From Balneolaceae bacterium (GTDB taxonomy: Bacteria; Bacteroidota; Rhodothermia; Balneolales; Balneolaceae): DNA of 25,237 bases. Under the pieces are notes generated by a model that saw nothing but the letters and a program-made list of their open reading frames with translations, had not been told where the DNA came from and searched no databases. This document shows, in pieces, positions 1 through 8,004 of this stretch. The translations under genes and the position numbers were made by a program. The DNA is taken from NCBI GenBank assembly GCA_021767245.1, contig JAASTO010000014.1:1-25237 (forward strand), in the 5' to 3' direction. Positions within the stretch are counted from its first letter, which is position 1. Every line of letters starts with the position of its first letter.

Positions 1-219
1 AAGCCATATTCTGCATGATCCGGGTGGTGGTAAATGTCCGGGTGGGATCTTCTTAAAGGATCTGCCCCAATCCCGTTGGGGTCTTTCCTGAGTTTTTCGA
101 ACTTCAACACTTCCATTTTCTCCCTGAATGAGTAACATGCCCTGACTGCACCCGGATACAGTTACGGCGAGTCCAACAACTAAAGTTAATATTAAGAACC
201 TTTGTAGACTTTGTGACAT
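1..219 (-). CDS. Small lipoprotein with Pro/Gly-rich PPGH motif (partial, C-terminus beyond window)
   Basis: The reading frame is open from an ATG at 219 down to base 1, giving 73 visible residues, and continues off the left edge. The N-terminus is a lipoprotein signal: Arg7, a hydrophobic stretch at residues 8-20, then a V-S-G-C lipobox at 21-24 with Cys24 as the lipidation site. The mature part is short and charged (GENGSVEVRKTQERP), then ends in KIPPGHLPPPGSCRIW at about residues 57-72. I recall this Pro-Gly-His-rich Cys/Trp motif from small uncharacterised envelope proteins, but no function is established that I can name. An AGAGGAAAG ribosome site lies just upstream of the ATG. The gene diverges from the AraC-type regulator. 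The coding call is firm because a lipobox and a patterned motif share one open frame; the function is unknown. Confidence 0.75.
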   Translation of the reverse strand, partial: MSQSLQRFLILTLVVGLAVTVSGCSQGMLLIQGENGSVEVRKTQERPQRDWGRSFKKIPPGHLPPPGSCRIWL

Positions 220-461
220 CGGCTTTCCTCTTTGATAAATGGTTAACAATAAGAAAGCACTATCATTTTTTTCTTAATACCACATGATTGTGTTACCTAA
301 TATGATTTGGTAACAACTTCTTCAGTATCATCTTTTCTAAGCTAATATTGATCTCAAAAACTTAGGATTATTCCGAATACCCATTTGGAATTTTTGCTCA
401 TTTCAAAATAGAATTGCTTATTTGACAAAAATCCGATTATATAAATAAACGGTTTTCGGAC

Positions 462-1265
462 ATGGACTTAAGCTGCCTTAACATATCACCTATACTGAAT
501 AAGCATACCACAGCGATCAATGAGAATTGTTTTGCCATCTGCTGGATCAAAACTGAGGTGGATCATATTGAGATCAATGGAATCCGATATACAGATATGA
601 TAAACTCTATCTTTTTTCTGTCTCCTGAACACAATTGGCAAATTGTAAGACAGGAAACCGGATCATCCTCAGGCTATGTGCTTAATCTCCCAAAAAAGAT
701 CCTGGATCAACCTACTTTTCGAGATCTGCATATAAATCAGGTCAGGCTTTTCAACTCTAAAGAGATTCCCAAGATCCATCTCTCACCAGGTATCGAAATT
801 CGGATTCAGTCCATTCTGGAAATGATAGATGAACTGATCAGTACACATCTGAACCACAGAGAAGAAGCACTCCTAGCCCTGTTAAAAACCTTCTTCATTT
901 ATTGTGATGGAAAGTGCAATATTCGATCCGTCATATCTGAGTCTAATTCCAAAGCCTCACTGGTTTATAAATTCAAAAAATGTATCGACCAAAAGATCTC
1001 AAAACTTCATGAGGTGAGTGAATATGCCAGTGAACTGAATATTTCGGATAAGTACCTGAATGAATGTGTTAAAGAGGTATTGGGAGTTAACGCAAAAAGT
1101 CTCATTGATGAACAACTGACCATGCGTTCACGGCACGCCCTCAAATTCACAGACAAGTCTGTTAAAGAGATCAGTTACGAAATGGGATTTACCTCTCCTG
1201 AGTATTTTAGCTATTACATCAAGAAGCATCTTGGCCATTCCCCTTCCCGGGTTCGCAGTACCTGA
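462..1265 (+). CDS. AraC-family transcriptional regulator
   Basis: This is a 267-residue protein. The C-terminal third is a typical AraC/XylS DNA-binding domain. The first helix-turn-helix lies around residues 183-205 (KLHEVSEYASELNISDKYLN). The second lies around 233-256 and is followed by the family signature, with GFTSPEYFSYYIKKHLG at 242-258 and a terminal PSRVR. The N-terminal 160 residues show no clear cupin motif and would be a divergent effector or dimerisation domain. Such proteins are cytoplasmic regulators. The DNA upstream is very AT-rich and contains TTGACA at 422-427, but no well-spaced -10 is visible. The cytochrome c gene starts 96 bases downstream on the same strand and is a plausible but unproven target. 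The start is the first ATG and has no clear Shine-Dalgarno site. Confidence 0.9.
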   Translation: MDLSCLNISPILNKHTTAINENCFAICWIKTEVDHIEINGIRYTDMINSIFFLSPEHNWQIVRQETGSSSGYVLNLPKKILDQPTFRDLHINQVRLFNSKEIPKIHLSPGIEIRIQSILEMIDELISTHLNHREEALLALLKTFFIYCDGKCNIRSVISESNSKASLVYKFKKCIDQKISKLHEVSEYASELNISDKYLNECVKEVLGVNAKSLIDEQLTMRSRHALKFTDKSVKEISYEMGFTSPEYFSYYIKKHLGHSPSRVRST

Positions 1266-1326
1266 CAGTTCCGAAATTCTAAGGTTTTACCGTGCTATTC
1301 ACATTTTATAGCTAACCGTCCTCTGT

Positions 1327-1334
1327 TACATTTG
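1327..1334 (+). promoter_or_regulatory. Candidate -7 promoter box for the cytochrome c gene
   Basis: TACATTTG matches the TAnnTTTG -7 element described for Bacteroidetes housekeeping promoters. No convincing -33 TTTG is seen about 20 bases upstream. Initiation shortly downstream would leave a leader of roughly 20 bases carrying AAGGG at 1347-1351 before the ATG at 1362. The box overlaps a possible TTG start at 1332, which argues against that start. Confidence 0.35.
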
Positions 1335-1361
1335 TACAAAACAAAAAAGGGTTCGTGTACT

Positions 1362-2348
1362 ATGAGGTTAAATAAATTCATTAAATATCCGATCTATGTC
1401 TTAGGGGTTTTGTTTCTGGTTTTGATGTCAGTTCTGACGTATGTCTCAATTGCATTGCCAAATGCCGGTGAGGCACCGGAGCTCGAAGTGTCGCTTACCA
1501 AAGAAAACATTGACCGTGGTCGGTATCTGTCTTACCACGTAATGATGTGTGCCGACTGCCATTCACAGCGTGATTTTTCTTTGTTTTCCGGTCCACCAAT
1601 GCCGGGTACTGAATTTGTAGGCGGAGATGTATTCGATCAGTCAATGGAATTCCCGGGCACCTTCATTTCCGCAAACATAACGCCGTATGGAGTGGGAGAC
1701 TGGACCGATGGTGAGTTGTTTCACCTGATCACCACGGGCATAAAAAAAGATGGAGATCCCATTTTTCCTGTCATGCCTTATCACAGTTTCGGTAAGATCG
1801 ATCCCAGGGATGTTGAAGCCGTTATTGCCTATCTGAGAACGCTTGAACCCGTAAAGACGGATCATCCTAAATCTAAAGCAGATTTTCCGGTTAGTCTGAT
1901 CATGCGAACCATGCCGACCGAGCCTCAATTTACGGAACGCCCACCGGTCACAGATCGTATCGCCTACGGAAAATACATGACGACCGCTGCTGCTTATTTT
2001 GACTGCCACACCCGTTTTGAAAAGGGTAAATATGTGGGGCCTCTGGGTGGAGGCGGAAGAGAGTTCAAATTCCCGGATGGAAGCGTAGTTCGCACTCCAA
2101 ATCTCACTCCTCACGAAACAGGATTGAAGAATATGACTAAGGAAGCATTCATCGGTCGCTTCAAACAATATGCAGATTCTTCCCATTCACTGGCGCAAGT
2201 AAAGCTGGGGGAATTCCAGACTTTGATGCCCTGGAAGATGTACAGCGGTATGACTGAAGAGGATCTTGGTTCTATTTACGACTACCTAAGAACTTTGGAA
2301 CCCTACGAAAATTCCGTGGAGAGATTTACTTCTGCCAGTGCCCATTAG
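1362..2348 (+). CDS. Membrane-anchored di-heme-type cytochrome c; second heme motif is YxxCH
   Basis: This is a 328-residue protein when started at the ATG at 1362, which has AAGGG ten bases upstream. A TTG ten codons earlier lies inside a promoter-like box. Residues 10-31 form an uncleaved-looking signal anchor. Two cytochrome c domains of the alcohol/aldehyde dehydrogenase c-subunit type follow. Domain 1 has a normal CADCH (C63, C66, H67) and a probable distal ligand Met138 (PVMPYH). Domain 2 has Tyr212-F-D-Cys215-His216 where CxxCH is expected, with a normal-looking Met289 (LMPW). The codon is TAT, one base from TGT. The protein should face the periplasm and pass electrons from a dehydrogenase, but no dehydrogenase gene is adjacent. 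The gene ends 12 bases from the convergent SRPBCC gene, with no terminator visible between them. Confidence 0.88.
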   Translation: MRLNKFIKYPIYVLGVLFLVLMSVLTYVSIALPNAGEAPELEVSLTKENIDRGRYLSYHVMMCADCHSQRDFSLFSGPPMPGTEFVGGDVFDQSMEFPGTFISANITPYGVGDWTDGELFHLITTGIKKDGDPIFPVMPYHSFGKIDPRDVEAVIAYLRTLEPVKTDHPKSKADFPVSLIMRTMPTEPQFTERPPVTDRIAYGKYMTTAAAYFDCHTRFEKGKYVGPLGGGGREFKFPDGSVVRTPNLTPHETGLKNMTKEAFIGRFKQYADSSHSLAQVKLGEFQTLMPWKMYSGMTEEDLGSIYDYLRTLEPYENSVERFTSASAH

Positions 2349-2360
2349 TGGATGTTAAGG

Positions 2361-2855
2361 TCATGATACTTTAGCGATACCGTTGCCCAAAATACGTGTA
2401 ATGTTAATGGCCCTATTTTTGATGGCAAAGGCTTCCGCTCTCTTTTTTAGTTTTTGATTCATTTGTTCAAAGCCGGATTTAAATGGTTGGGCGAATTTTC
2501 TCCATATAATAGGTGTCAGCACACCCGAAGCCTTGCATTTCTGCCTCAGGACACAACTGTCTTTACTCAGAAAATGAAGCTCGGCAACTATTTCAAGAGT
2601 AAAAATCCAGGGTATTTGGAACCCTTTTTTTAACCGGATCTCGTGTAGATAATCAACCTTGGTTACTTTAGGATAAAAGGTCTGTCTTCCTTCTTCCAAC
2701 TTTACAAGAACTTCGAGATCCTCATCTTCCTTTACTTTGCCGGCAACTCTACTGATGAACGGATTCCAACCGGAATATTCTTCAACATCCGTCAGTATTT
2801 CCCATACCACACCGGTGTCGGCATGGATAACTACTTCCGTCATTAACTCCTTCAT
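2361..2855 (-). CDS. SRPBCC (START-like / polyketide cyclase-like) domain protein
   Basis: A 164-residue cytoplasmic-looking protein without signal or membrane segment. The N-terminal half has the SRPBCC opening pattern: a beta strand (TEVVIHAD), then VWEILTDVEEYSGWNPF at about 17-33, which matches the usual VW-LTD-Y-WNPF core of ligand-binding helix-grip proteins. The C-terminal region (SGFEQMNQKLKKRAEAF) fits the long closing helix. The family binds hydrophobic ligands or acts as small-molecule cyclases, and the ligand here cannot be predicted. Two starts are possible. The ATG at 2855 gives the longer product. The ATG at 2843 has GGAG only three bases upstream, which is unusually close. The gene stands alone and converges with the cytochrome gene. 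Confidence 0.78.
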   Translation of the reverse strand: MKELMTEVVIHADTGVVWEILTDVEEYSGWNPFISRVAGKVKEDEDLEVLVKLEEGRQTFYPKVTKVDYLHEIRLKKGFQIPWIFTLEIVAELHFLSKDSCVLRQKCKASGVLTPIIWRKFAQPFKSGFEQMNQKLKKRAEAFAIKNRAINITRILGNGIAKVS

Positions 2856-3021
2856 AGCTTTGATTCCTTGAATCCCCTAACAGATTCTAACTAATTATTG
2901 GCTGTTTAAACAAGCGTCTCAGCATTGCACATACCCTTACCAACGTCATTTTTTCTAATGACATGTTAAATTATTCTCACCTCTTTTTCTTACAGAATTT
3001 TTTAATCATTCAAACTACCAT

Positions 3022-3052
3022 AAAAAAACCCGTGCATGTTTCCAAACACGGG
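3022..3052 (-). terminator. Rho-independent terminator after the universal stress protein genes
   Basis: Read on the minus strand, CCCGTG (3052-3047) pairs with CACGGG (3034-3029). The loop also contains GTTT/AAAC pairing, and a run of seven T (3028-3022) follows directly. It lies 30 bases past the stop of the stress protein gene ending at 3082. This is a textbook intrinsic terminator. Confidence 0.85.
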
Positions 3053-3081
3053 CTTCTACTTCTATCTATATCAACCGGAGG

Positions 3082-4044
3082 TTAACCGGGTCTTAAGGTC
3101 ATTAGTGGTTTCTCAAGATGCTGGGCAACAATGGCTGTTGTGGAACCCAGCAGTACTCTTGCTATCCCAGTTCGACCATGTGTACTCATCACCACAAGAT
3201 CAGAATTCTCGTGAGCATAATCCGTAATCTCTGTGTGTGCTGAGAAGCCTTTTTTAACGATACTCAATACTTTCACTCCTTCAGAGAAATCTTCATCACC
3301 TTTTACAAGGTAGTCCTCAAAATCAACCTCGTTTCTCTTGATACTGAGTTCAAGTTCAGGATTGTCATCAAAATAGTAACTGATATTTTCGATCAGTGAC
3401 TCATATACATCCTTATCATCATCTATGGTCATTGGCATTACTTCCATGCCTAGGGTGTAGGGCTCAATAATATGCATGAGCACGATCTTGGCATTGAATG
3501 TTTTAGCCAGTTCGTAAGCTTCTACCAATGGTTTGGCAGACTCGTCAGATCCATCTACAGGCACCAGGATCTCATGAATTGAATTTGCATCGAAGGCTTT
3601 ATCGATCGATAAGACGGGTTTTTCAGAATATCGGATCACTTTTTCGGTTATACCACTTCGGATGTCATCGGTCTTGTGCCCCCCTCTGTTAGCCATTATG
3701 ATCAGATCATACTGACTTTTGTTTCCCTGTTCAGCAATAACCTGAGCCGGTTTTCGGCCTACCATATTGATCAGTTGTCCGCGATGCTCTTTAGGAATGT
3801 ATTCCTCAGCCAAATCATGGAGCTGCTCGCTGGTTTGTTTCATTACCTTAGGATAGATGTCTTTTTCCATATCAAATGGCACCCCAAGATGTTGCATACT
3901 TTCATCGTAATAACTGATGAGTGGAATGACATGGATCAGGTCAACCGTACTGCCATACCATTCTACAAACTTAGCAGCCATCTTCAACGCTTCCAGTGAA
4001 GCTTCAGAAAAATCAGTTGGAACTAAAATATGACGGGCTTTCAT
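3082..4044 (-). CDS. Double-domain universal stress protein (UspA family)
   Basis: A 320-residue protein with two tandem Usp domains. Each opens with the family strand (ARHILVPTDFSEAS near the N-terminus; HEILVPVDGSDESAK mid-protein). The C-terminal domain keeps the nucleotide-binding signature: S-T-H-G, nine residues, then G-S-T, followed by KPLMTLRPG. The N-terminal copy is degenerate (ANRG, nine residues, then GI), so nucleotide binding is expected mainly in the second half. The start at 4044 is preferred because GGAGG (4054-4050) lies five bases in front of it. An ATG at 4056 would have its own coding sequence overlapping that GGAGG. The gene follows a paralogue on the same strand with an 84-base gap and no terminator, so the two are probably co-transcribed and end at the terminator at 3022-3052. 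Confidence 0.92.
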   Translation of the reverse strand: MKARHILVPTDFSEASLEALKMAAKFVEWYGSTVDLIHVIPLISYYDESMQHLGVPFDMEKDIYPKVMKQTSEQLHDLAEEYIPKEHRGQLINMVGRKPAQVIAEQGNKSQYDLIIMANRGGHKTDDIRSGITEKVIRYSEKPVLSIDKAFDANSIHEILVPVDGSDESAKPLVEAYELAKTFNAKIVLMHIIEPYTLGMEVMPMTIDDDKDVYESLIENISYYFDDNPELELSIKRNEVDFEDYLVKGDEDFSEGVKVLSIVKKGFSAHTEITDYAHENSDLVVMSTHGRTGIARVLLGSTTAIVAQHLEKPLMTLRPG

Positions 4045-4128
4045 TTCAACCTCCATGTTGATTAGCTGTTACGTGAACCTAACAGAAATCTGTGAAGGTT
4101 GAATGAAGATTTTCAGCCGCGAATCAGG

Positions 4129-5109
4129 TTATTTTTTGAGATTCGGCTTAATAGTGATCTGTGGTTTATTGAGATGCTGGATAACCTGTTCGGTCGTGGA
4201 ACCCAGCAACATTCTGGATAATCCGGAGCGACCATGTGTACTCATGATCACCAGGTCGGCATTTTCGTTTGAGTAATCTACGATCTCGTGATGTGCGGCG
4301 ATCGACTTTAACACTTTGGTTTCCAATGATACAGACACCTGCTTCCCTTTTTTGGCCTGCACCAGGGTATCCTTATACAGCTCATCGCCGTCAACTACAC
4401 TAAGATCATGATCCTCATGGTCAGCAAAATAGGATTTGAGTCTGCTTTTGATTCCACCATAAACGGCTTTTTCATCGATCCCGAAAGTCGTAGGTTCAAT
4501 GCCATGAATATCATGAGAGTACATCTCAATCACATTCAGAAGCTCTATTTTTGACCCAAATTTTAAAGCCAGGTCGAATGCCATCGGGATAGCTGCCAGC
4601 GAATGCTCAGAAAAATCACATGGAACCACTATGGTATTGATTTCATCCATTAACATTGTTTCGGAGACGGTCAACACCGGTGTTTTCGATCGACGAATAA
4701 CTTTATCTGTCGCACTACCATGGAAGAAGTCCGCGAAATGTGCCCCCCTCGCACTCATCATCACAAGATCATAATTTCCTTTTTCAATTTGATTCAATAT
4801 GGAATCGGAAGGCTTTCTATCGATCGTTACGATATACTCACCGCGGTTTTCTTTCTTTTTTATATGTTTGTTGGCAAATGCACTAAGTTCTTTACGCTGA
4901 TTTTCTATGAGCTTGGGATACACATCCTTATTCATATTCAATGGTACCCCGATCTTATCAAAACTGTCTCCCAGATATTTTGACAGTGGTATGACATGCA
5001 TCAGGTCAACCATACAATCAAAGGAATCAATGAAGAGATCGGCCGAGGCCAGAGCAGCATTGGATTTTTCGGACAGGTCAGTTGGTATTAGCACTCGTTT
5101 GATATTCAT
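4129..5109 (-). CDS. Double-domain universal stress protein (UspA family), paralogue
   Basis: A 326-residue paralogue of the next gene downstream, with the same two-domain layout. N-terminal KRVLIPTDLSEKSNA and central INTIVVPCDFSEHSLAA open the two domains. The C-terminal signature is intact (S-T-H-G, nine residues, G-S-T). The N-terminal copy (SARG, eight residues, GS) is one residue short of the usual spacing. The two paralogues share a long middle segment before the final motif (AHHEIVDYSNENADLVIMSTHG here). The start at 5109 is chosen because GGGAG (5117-5113) stands five bases upstream. The in-frame ATG at 5121 has no such site, which mirrors the arrangement in the neighbouring copy. 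These are cytoplasmic stress proteins; the exact signal is unknown. Confidence 0.92.
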   Translation of the reverse strand: MNIKRVLIPTDLSEKSNAALASADLFIDSFDCMVDLMHVIPLSKYLGDSFDKIGVPLNMNKDVYPKLIENQRKELSAFANKHIKKKENRGEYIVTIDRKPSDSILNQIEKGNYDLVMMSARGAHFADFFHGSATDKVIRRSKTPVLTVSETMLMDEINTIVVPCDFSEHSLAAIPMAFDLALKFGSKIELLNVIEMYSHDIHGIEPTTFGIDEKAVYGGIKSRLKSYFADHEDHDLSVVDGDELYKDTLVQAKKGKQVSVSLETKVLKSIAAHHEIVDYSNENADLVIMSTHGRSGLSRMLLGSTTEQVIQHLNKPQITIKPNLKK

Positions 5110-5220
5110 ATGGACTCCCATTTTGGATTTACGTTATACCTTAAAATATATCAGTCACTGATAATCTTACAAACCATTATCGTACTTGTTGTAAAATTAC
5201 TTGAACAAACCTGAAGGTTT

Positions 5221-6366
5221 TTACTTGTCACGTAGACGCTCTAGGCCTCCTACCAGCACTATACCAATCAAAATACCAATGACACCACCCCAAACATTTG
5301 GAGAATCGCCTTCTTTTGAACCGACCCACCCAGGTATGAAAGGCTCAGATCTGATCATTTTGTTTTTGACCGTCTGGATCTCAACCTGCTTCATTTCATC
5401 AAATGTAGAATCCGCATTTTTTATATCTCCCAGTCTTTTATACTCCGGCAGGTTTTCGTTTGGCGGTTCACTTTTCAGTTCCTGAACGATCGGGTCATCC
5501 ATATACACCACATCTGATACGCTCACTTTTTGCACATATTCTCTATGCTGATAGGGCCAGATCACATATAATGAACCGATCAGAAAACCAATCAGTACTG
5601 CAATGGTCTGTGGATGATATTTTGATAACAACCAGGAAAGAAACCGTGAGAACAGGGCAAGACCAACCACCGCTCCTAAAATAAAAGGAAGCAGTCCGAT
5701 CAGTCCATCCATGGTCTCAACTCCCCCCAACATTCCGATCTGAGATAGCAGGTAGTCATATTTTCTCATGATTAGTAGGAGGTATGAACCTGAGATTCCT
5801 GGCAGTATCATCGCACAGATCGCGATGGATCCACTTAAAAACACAAACGCCGGATGTTCGGGAGTATCAGCCGGCACCAGGGAAACGATCCAGATGCCAA
5901 ATGCTACTCCGAGTATCAATGCTACGACTTCAGCTTTTGTAAATCGCTCAAGGGCTTTGATCAGGATATAGATCGACCCGAGGATCAGCCCAAAGAAAAG
6001 TCCAAATACGATCTCCGGATGAGTAAACATATAGACCTGCAAGGGTACCACTTTTGTGAAGAACCCAAGTGCTGCAAATATTCCGGCAAATAAAAATACC
6101 AAGAACAACAGGTGGATTTCATTGAATGCCTCTTTCCACTTCAGCCTGAAGAATAATTTTATGAATCTGACATTTACGCTCTTTATCGCATTAAGCAAGC
6201 GCTCGTATATGCCCACGATCAGTGCCATGGTCCCACCACTTACACCGGGTACGATATCCGCAGAACCCATTAAAAAACCCTTCAGGGCTAAAAATGGAGC
6301 TTCTTTTAAAGTTGTGATATCTTCAGATCGGTTTGCCTTTTGATCATCCAAATCTATTCTCCCCAC
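5221..6366 (-). CDS. DUF368 / PopT-type polyprenyl-phosphate transporter
   Basis: A 381-residue inner-membrane protein with about eight to nine hydrophobic segments. It carries both DUF368 signatures: GSADIVPGVSGG at residues 34-45 and MILPGISGSYLLL at about 185-197, in two inverted-looking halves. DUF368 proteins (PopT) have been shown to recycle undecaprenyl phosphate across the cytoplasmic membrane for cell-wall and surface polymer synthesis. An unusual ~70-residue polar insert (about 273-350) precedes the last membrane helix. The likely start is GTG at 6366, which overlaps the end of pcm by 13 bases. An alternative TTG at 6351 has GGGGAG seven bases upstream and would begin two bases after the pcm stop. 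Either way translation is coupled to pcm. A short AAACC/GGTTT stem lies just after the stop but lacks a T run. Confidence 0.9.
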   Translation of the reverse strand: MGRIDLDDQKANRSEDITTLKEAPFLALKGFLMGSADIVPGVSGGTMALIVGIYERLLNAIKSVNVRFIKLFFRLKWKEAFNEIHLLFLVFLFAGIFAALGFFTKVVPLQVYMFTHPEIVFGLFFGLILGSIYILIKALERFTKAEVVALILGVAFGIWIVSLVPADTPEHPAFVFLSGSIAICAMILPGISGSYLLLIMRKYDYLLSQIGMLGGVETMDGLIGLLPFILGAVVGLALFSRFLSWLLSKYHPQTIAVLIGFLIGSLYVIWPYQHREYVQKVSVSDVVYMDDPIVQELKSEPPNENLPEYKRLGDIKNADSTFDEMKQVEIQTVKNKMIRSEPFIPGWVGSKEGDSPNVWGGVIGILIGIVLVGGLERLRDK

Positions 6367-7004
6367 CCTTTTTCCCCGATGAGAGGTACAAACTTGAAAT
6401 CGGCCAGTTCTTCTCGCTCATAGTCATTTTCACCTACCCGGGTAATACGCAACATCATCTGTTTTTCATCGTCCCCAACCGGTATAACCAGCCGTCCTCC
6501 AATATTCAGCTGCTGAACCAGGTCATCCGGCACAACCGGGGCGCCGGCAGTTACCACTATACCATCATAAGGTGCATAGGTTGACCAGCCAAGGGTCCCG
6601 TCTCCCACTTTCAGCATAGCATTGTACCCAAGATCTTTGAGTGACTCTTTAGCCCGGTGATAAAGATCCTTATGCCGTTCCACACTATACACTTCGGCCC
6701 CCATTTCACACAACACCATGCACTGATACCCTGAACCGGTCCCAATCTCCAGAATTTTATCTCCGGGTTCAATAGCCAGTAATTCAGTTTGAGCCGCAAC
6801 CGTAAACGGTTGAGAGATCGTTTGCCCCATCCCTATAGGCAGGGCCGTATCCTTGTAAGCTTTAGCATACAAAGCCGTGTCAATGAGTTTATGGCGGGGG
6901 ATCTTTCCTATAGCTGCAAGAACCTTTGGATCTTTAATCCCCTTCTCTTTTAAGTGCTCAACCAATTGCCTTCTTGGTCTTACAAACCTTCGATCTTGTT
7001 GCAA
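6354..7004 (-). CDS. pcm: Protein-L-isoaspartate O-methyltransferase
   Basis: A 216-residue cytoplasmic repair enzyme that methylates isoaspartyl residues in damaged proteins using S-adenosylmethionine. Family landmarks are in order: the Pcm-specific PIGMGQTISQPFTVA at about 56-70, SAM motif I ILEIGTGSGYQ at 84-94, the acidic end of motif II YSVER at 106-110, and DGIVVTAGAP at about 147-156, followed by the closing GGRLVIPVG strand. The length is normal for the family. The start is a TTG at 7004 with AGGTG four bases upstream; no ATG fits better. It is the first gene of a two-gene unit with the DUF368 transporter. The link between protein repair and lipid-carrier recycling is not obvious beyond stationary-phase or stress survival. 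Confidence 0.95.
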   Translation of the reverse strand: MQQDRRFVRPRRQLVEHLKEKGIKDPKVLAAIGKIPRHKLIDTALYAKAYKDTALPIGMGQTISQPFTVAAQTELLAIEPGDKILEIGTGSGYQCMVLCEMGAEVYSVERHKDLYHRAKESLKDLGYNAMLKVGDGTLGWSTYAPYDGIVVTAGAPVVPDDLVQQLNIGGRLVIPVGDDEKQMMLRITRVGENDYEREELADFKFVPLIGEKGWGE

Positions 7005-7132
7005 AATACACCTGTTAATTCACTATTGATCTTTATGGCAAGTATAGGCATTTGAACAAATAAATGAGGGACGAAAATCTGCTAAATTTTCGGTACAACC
7101 CCATTTTTTATTAATTCTATTTACTCTCTCTT

Positions 7133-7301
7133 CTTAACAACATCTTTGAAGCATCCTGCTTCAGATTATAAGCTACAGGATGCTATGCCTCTACTTTTAG
7201 GAAGTAAAACAGTTTAGGTATGTCATTCTAATGTTTAAGCGGTTGCCCTAACGGAAGGCGAAGCCTTCCGGTGCTTACTCCTGAAGCTGAAAACTTCGGA
7301 G
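7133..7301. repeat. Left REP-like island (two inverted units, four hairpins)
   Basis: Four hairpins are visible. A: TGAAGCA/TGCTTCA with a TCC loop (7147-7163). B: a decayed AGGATGC-TAT-GCCTCT (7177-7192). C: a perfect 8-bp CGGAAGGC-GAA-GCCTTCCG (7252-7270). D: CTCC-t-GAAG/CTTCGGAG (7278-7301). The reverse complement of D-C resembles A-B, including a TAAGC linker and a TTAGG end, so the island is two REP-like units head to head around a ~50-base centre. It lies 33 bases past the transposase stop codon and may also end its transcript. Confidence 0.8.
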
Positions 7302-7334
7302 ATTTCGAATAAAAGAGTGTGCAGAGTTTAGATT

Positions 7335-7886
7335 CTAAATCAATAGCTCATCAATTTCTATCAGGCCTTTTTTATCCATATACCACCCTGCACTGCTGTA
7401 GGGATAATCCTGCGGTTGATAACATAGTCCTTCTTTGACGGGGTTATGATGTATGTAATTCATTTTTTGAGTAAAGAACTTTTGGGATCTGACTTCCATT
7501 GGACGATTGTCATGTTGCCAGAACTGAAAATTCTCATTATTCCTGCTATAACTACCGGCTTGCCTGAACATCCATAGCATCCATTTCCTTCTGCTTTCTT
7601 TCCGGTTGTTATGCAAATCATCAAGTATGGTTTTGGCGGTATGTCGTTTCATATCCCTAAGAATTCCCGATAAACTTGCCCCGTCTTCAGCACTAATTAT
7701 CAAATGAATGTGATTTGTCATTAAGCACCATCCGTGAATTTTTAGTCCTTTATTCTTCTGACAAAACTTTAGACTTTCTACCACCACTTCTTTATAGATC
7801 GGCCTCACAAACACATCGATCCAATCAACGACAGAATAAGTAATGAAATGAGCCTGATGCTGATTATGTATTTTGTACCCTCCCAT
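7335..7886 (-). CDS. REP-associated tyrosine transposase (Y1/HUH family, RAYT)
   Basis: A 183-residue protein of the Y1_Tnp/TnpA_REP group. Landmarks: HFITYSVVDW at 13-22 opens the fold; the metal-binding HUH motif is N58-HIH-L (His59, His61); FWQHDNRPMEV at 122-132 is typical of the subgroup; the likely catalytic Tyr is Tyr144 in KMNYIHHNPVKEGL; YPYSSA at 161-166 closes the domain. All catalytic residues are present and the frame is intact, so the enzyme may be active. RAYTs nick single-stranded REP hairpins and are thought to spread them. The ATG at 7886 has no Shine-Dalgarno site. Both flanks carry related palindromes. No IS200/IS605 accessory gene (TnpB) is present. Confidence 0.93.
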   Translation of the reverse strand: MGGYKIHNQHQAHFITYSVVDWIDVFVRPIYKEVVVESLKFCQKNKGLKIHGWCLMTNHIHLIISAEDGASLSGILRDMKRHTAKTILDDLHNNRKESRRKWMLWMFRQAGSYSRNNENFQFWQHDNRPMEVRSQKFFTQKMNYIHHNPVKEGLCYQPQDYPYSSAGWYMDKKGLIEIDELLI

Positions 7887-8004
7887 GGTTTCAATTTAGA
7901 ATTTTACGTATTCCTGTCAAGGATTTTTTAGCCATACCAACCTTTTCCCAAAACAAAACCAATATAGTTTTATACAGATATGAATATGAACCTACATCCC
8001 AAAT

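Noticed and set aside
422..450. TTGACA ... TATAAA as a sigma-70 promoter for the AraC-type gene
   Set aside because: The gap is only about 12 bases, too short for a working promoter, and the region is AT-rich enough to give chance matches.
1332..1361. TTG start ten codons upstream for the cytochrome c gene
   Set aside because: The TTG overlaps a promoter-like TACATTTG, and the ATG at 1362 has AAGGG upstream and begins the membrane anchor cleanly.
1641..2186. 181-residue open frame on the minus strand inside the cytochrome c gene
   Set aside because: It lies wholly opposite a clear cytochrome gene and shows no domain pattern; it is a shadow frame.
3036..3227. 63-residue plus-strand frame over the stress protein terminator
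   Set aside because: It begins in the terminator loop and overlaps the conserved end of the Usp gene, so it is not a gene.
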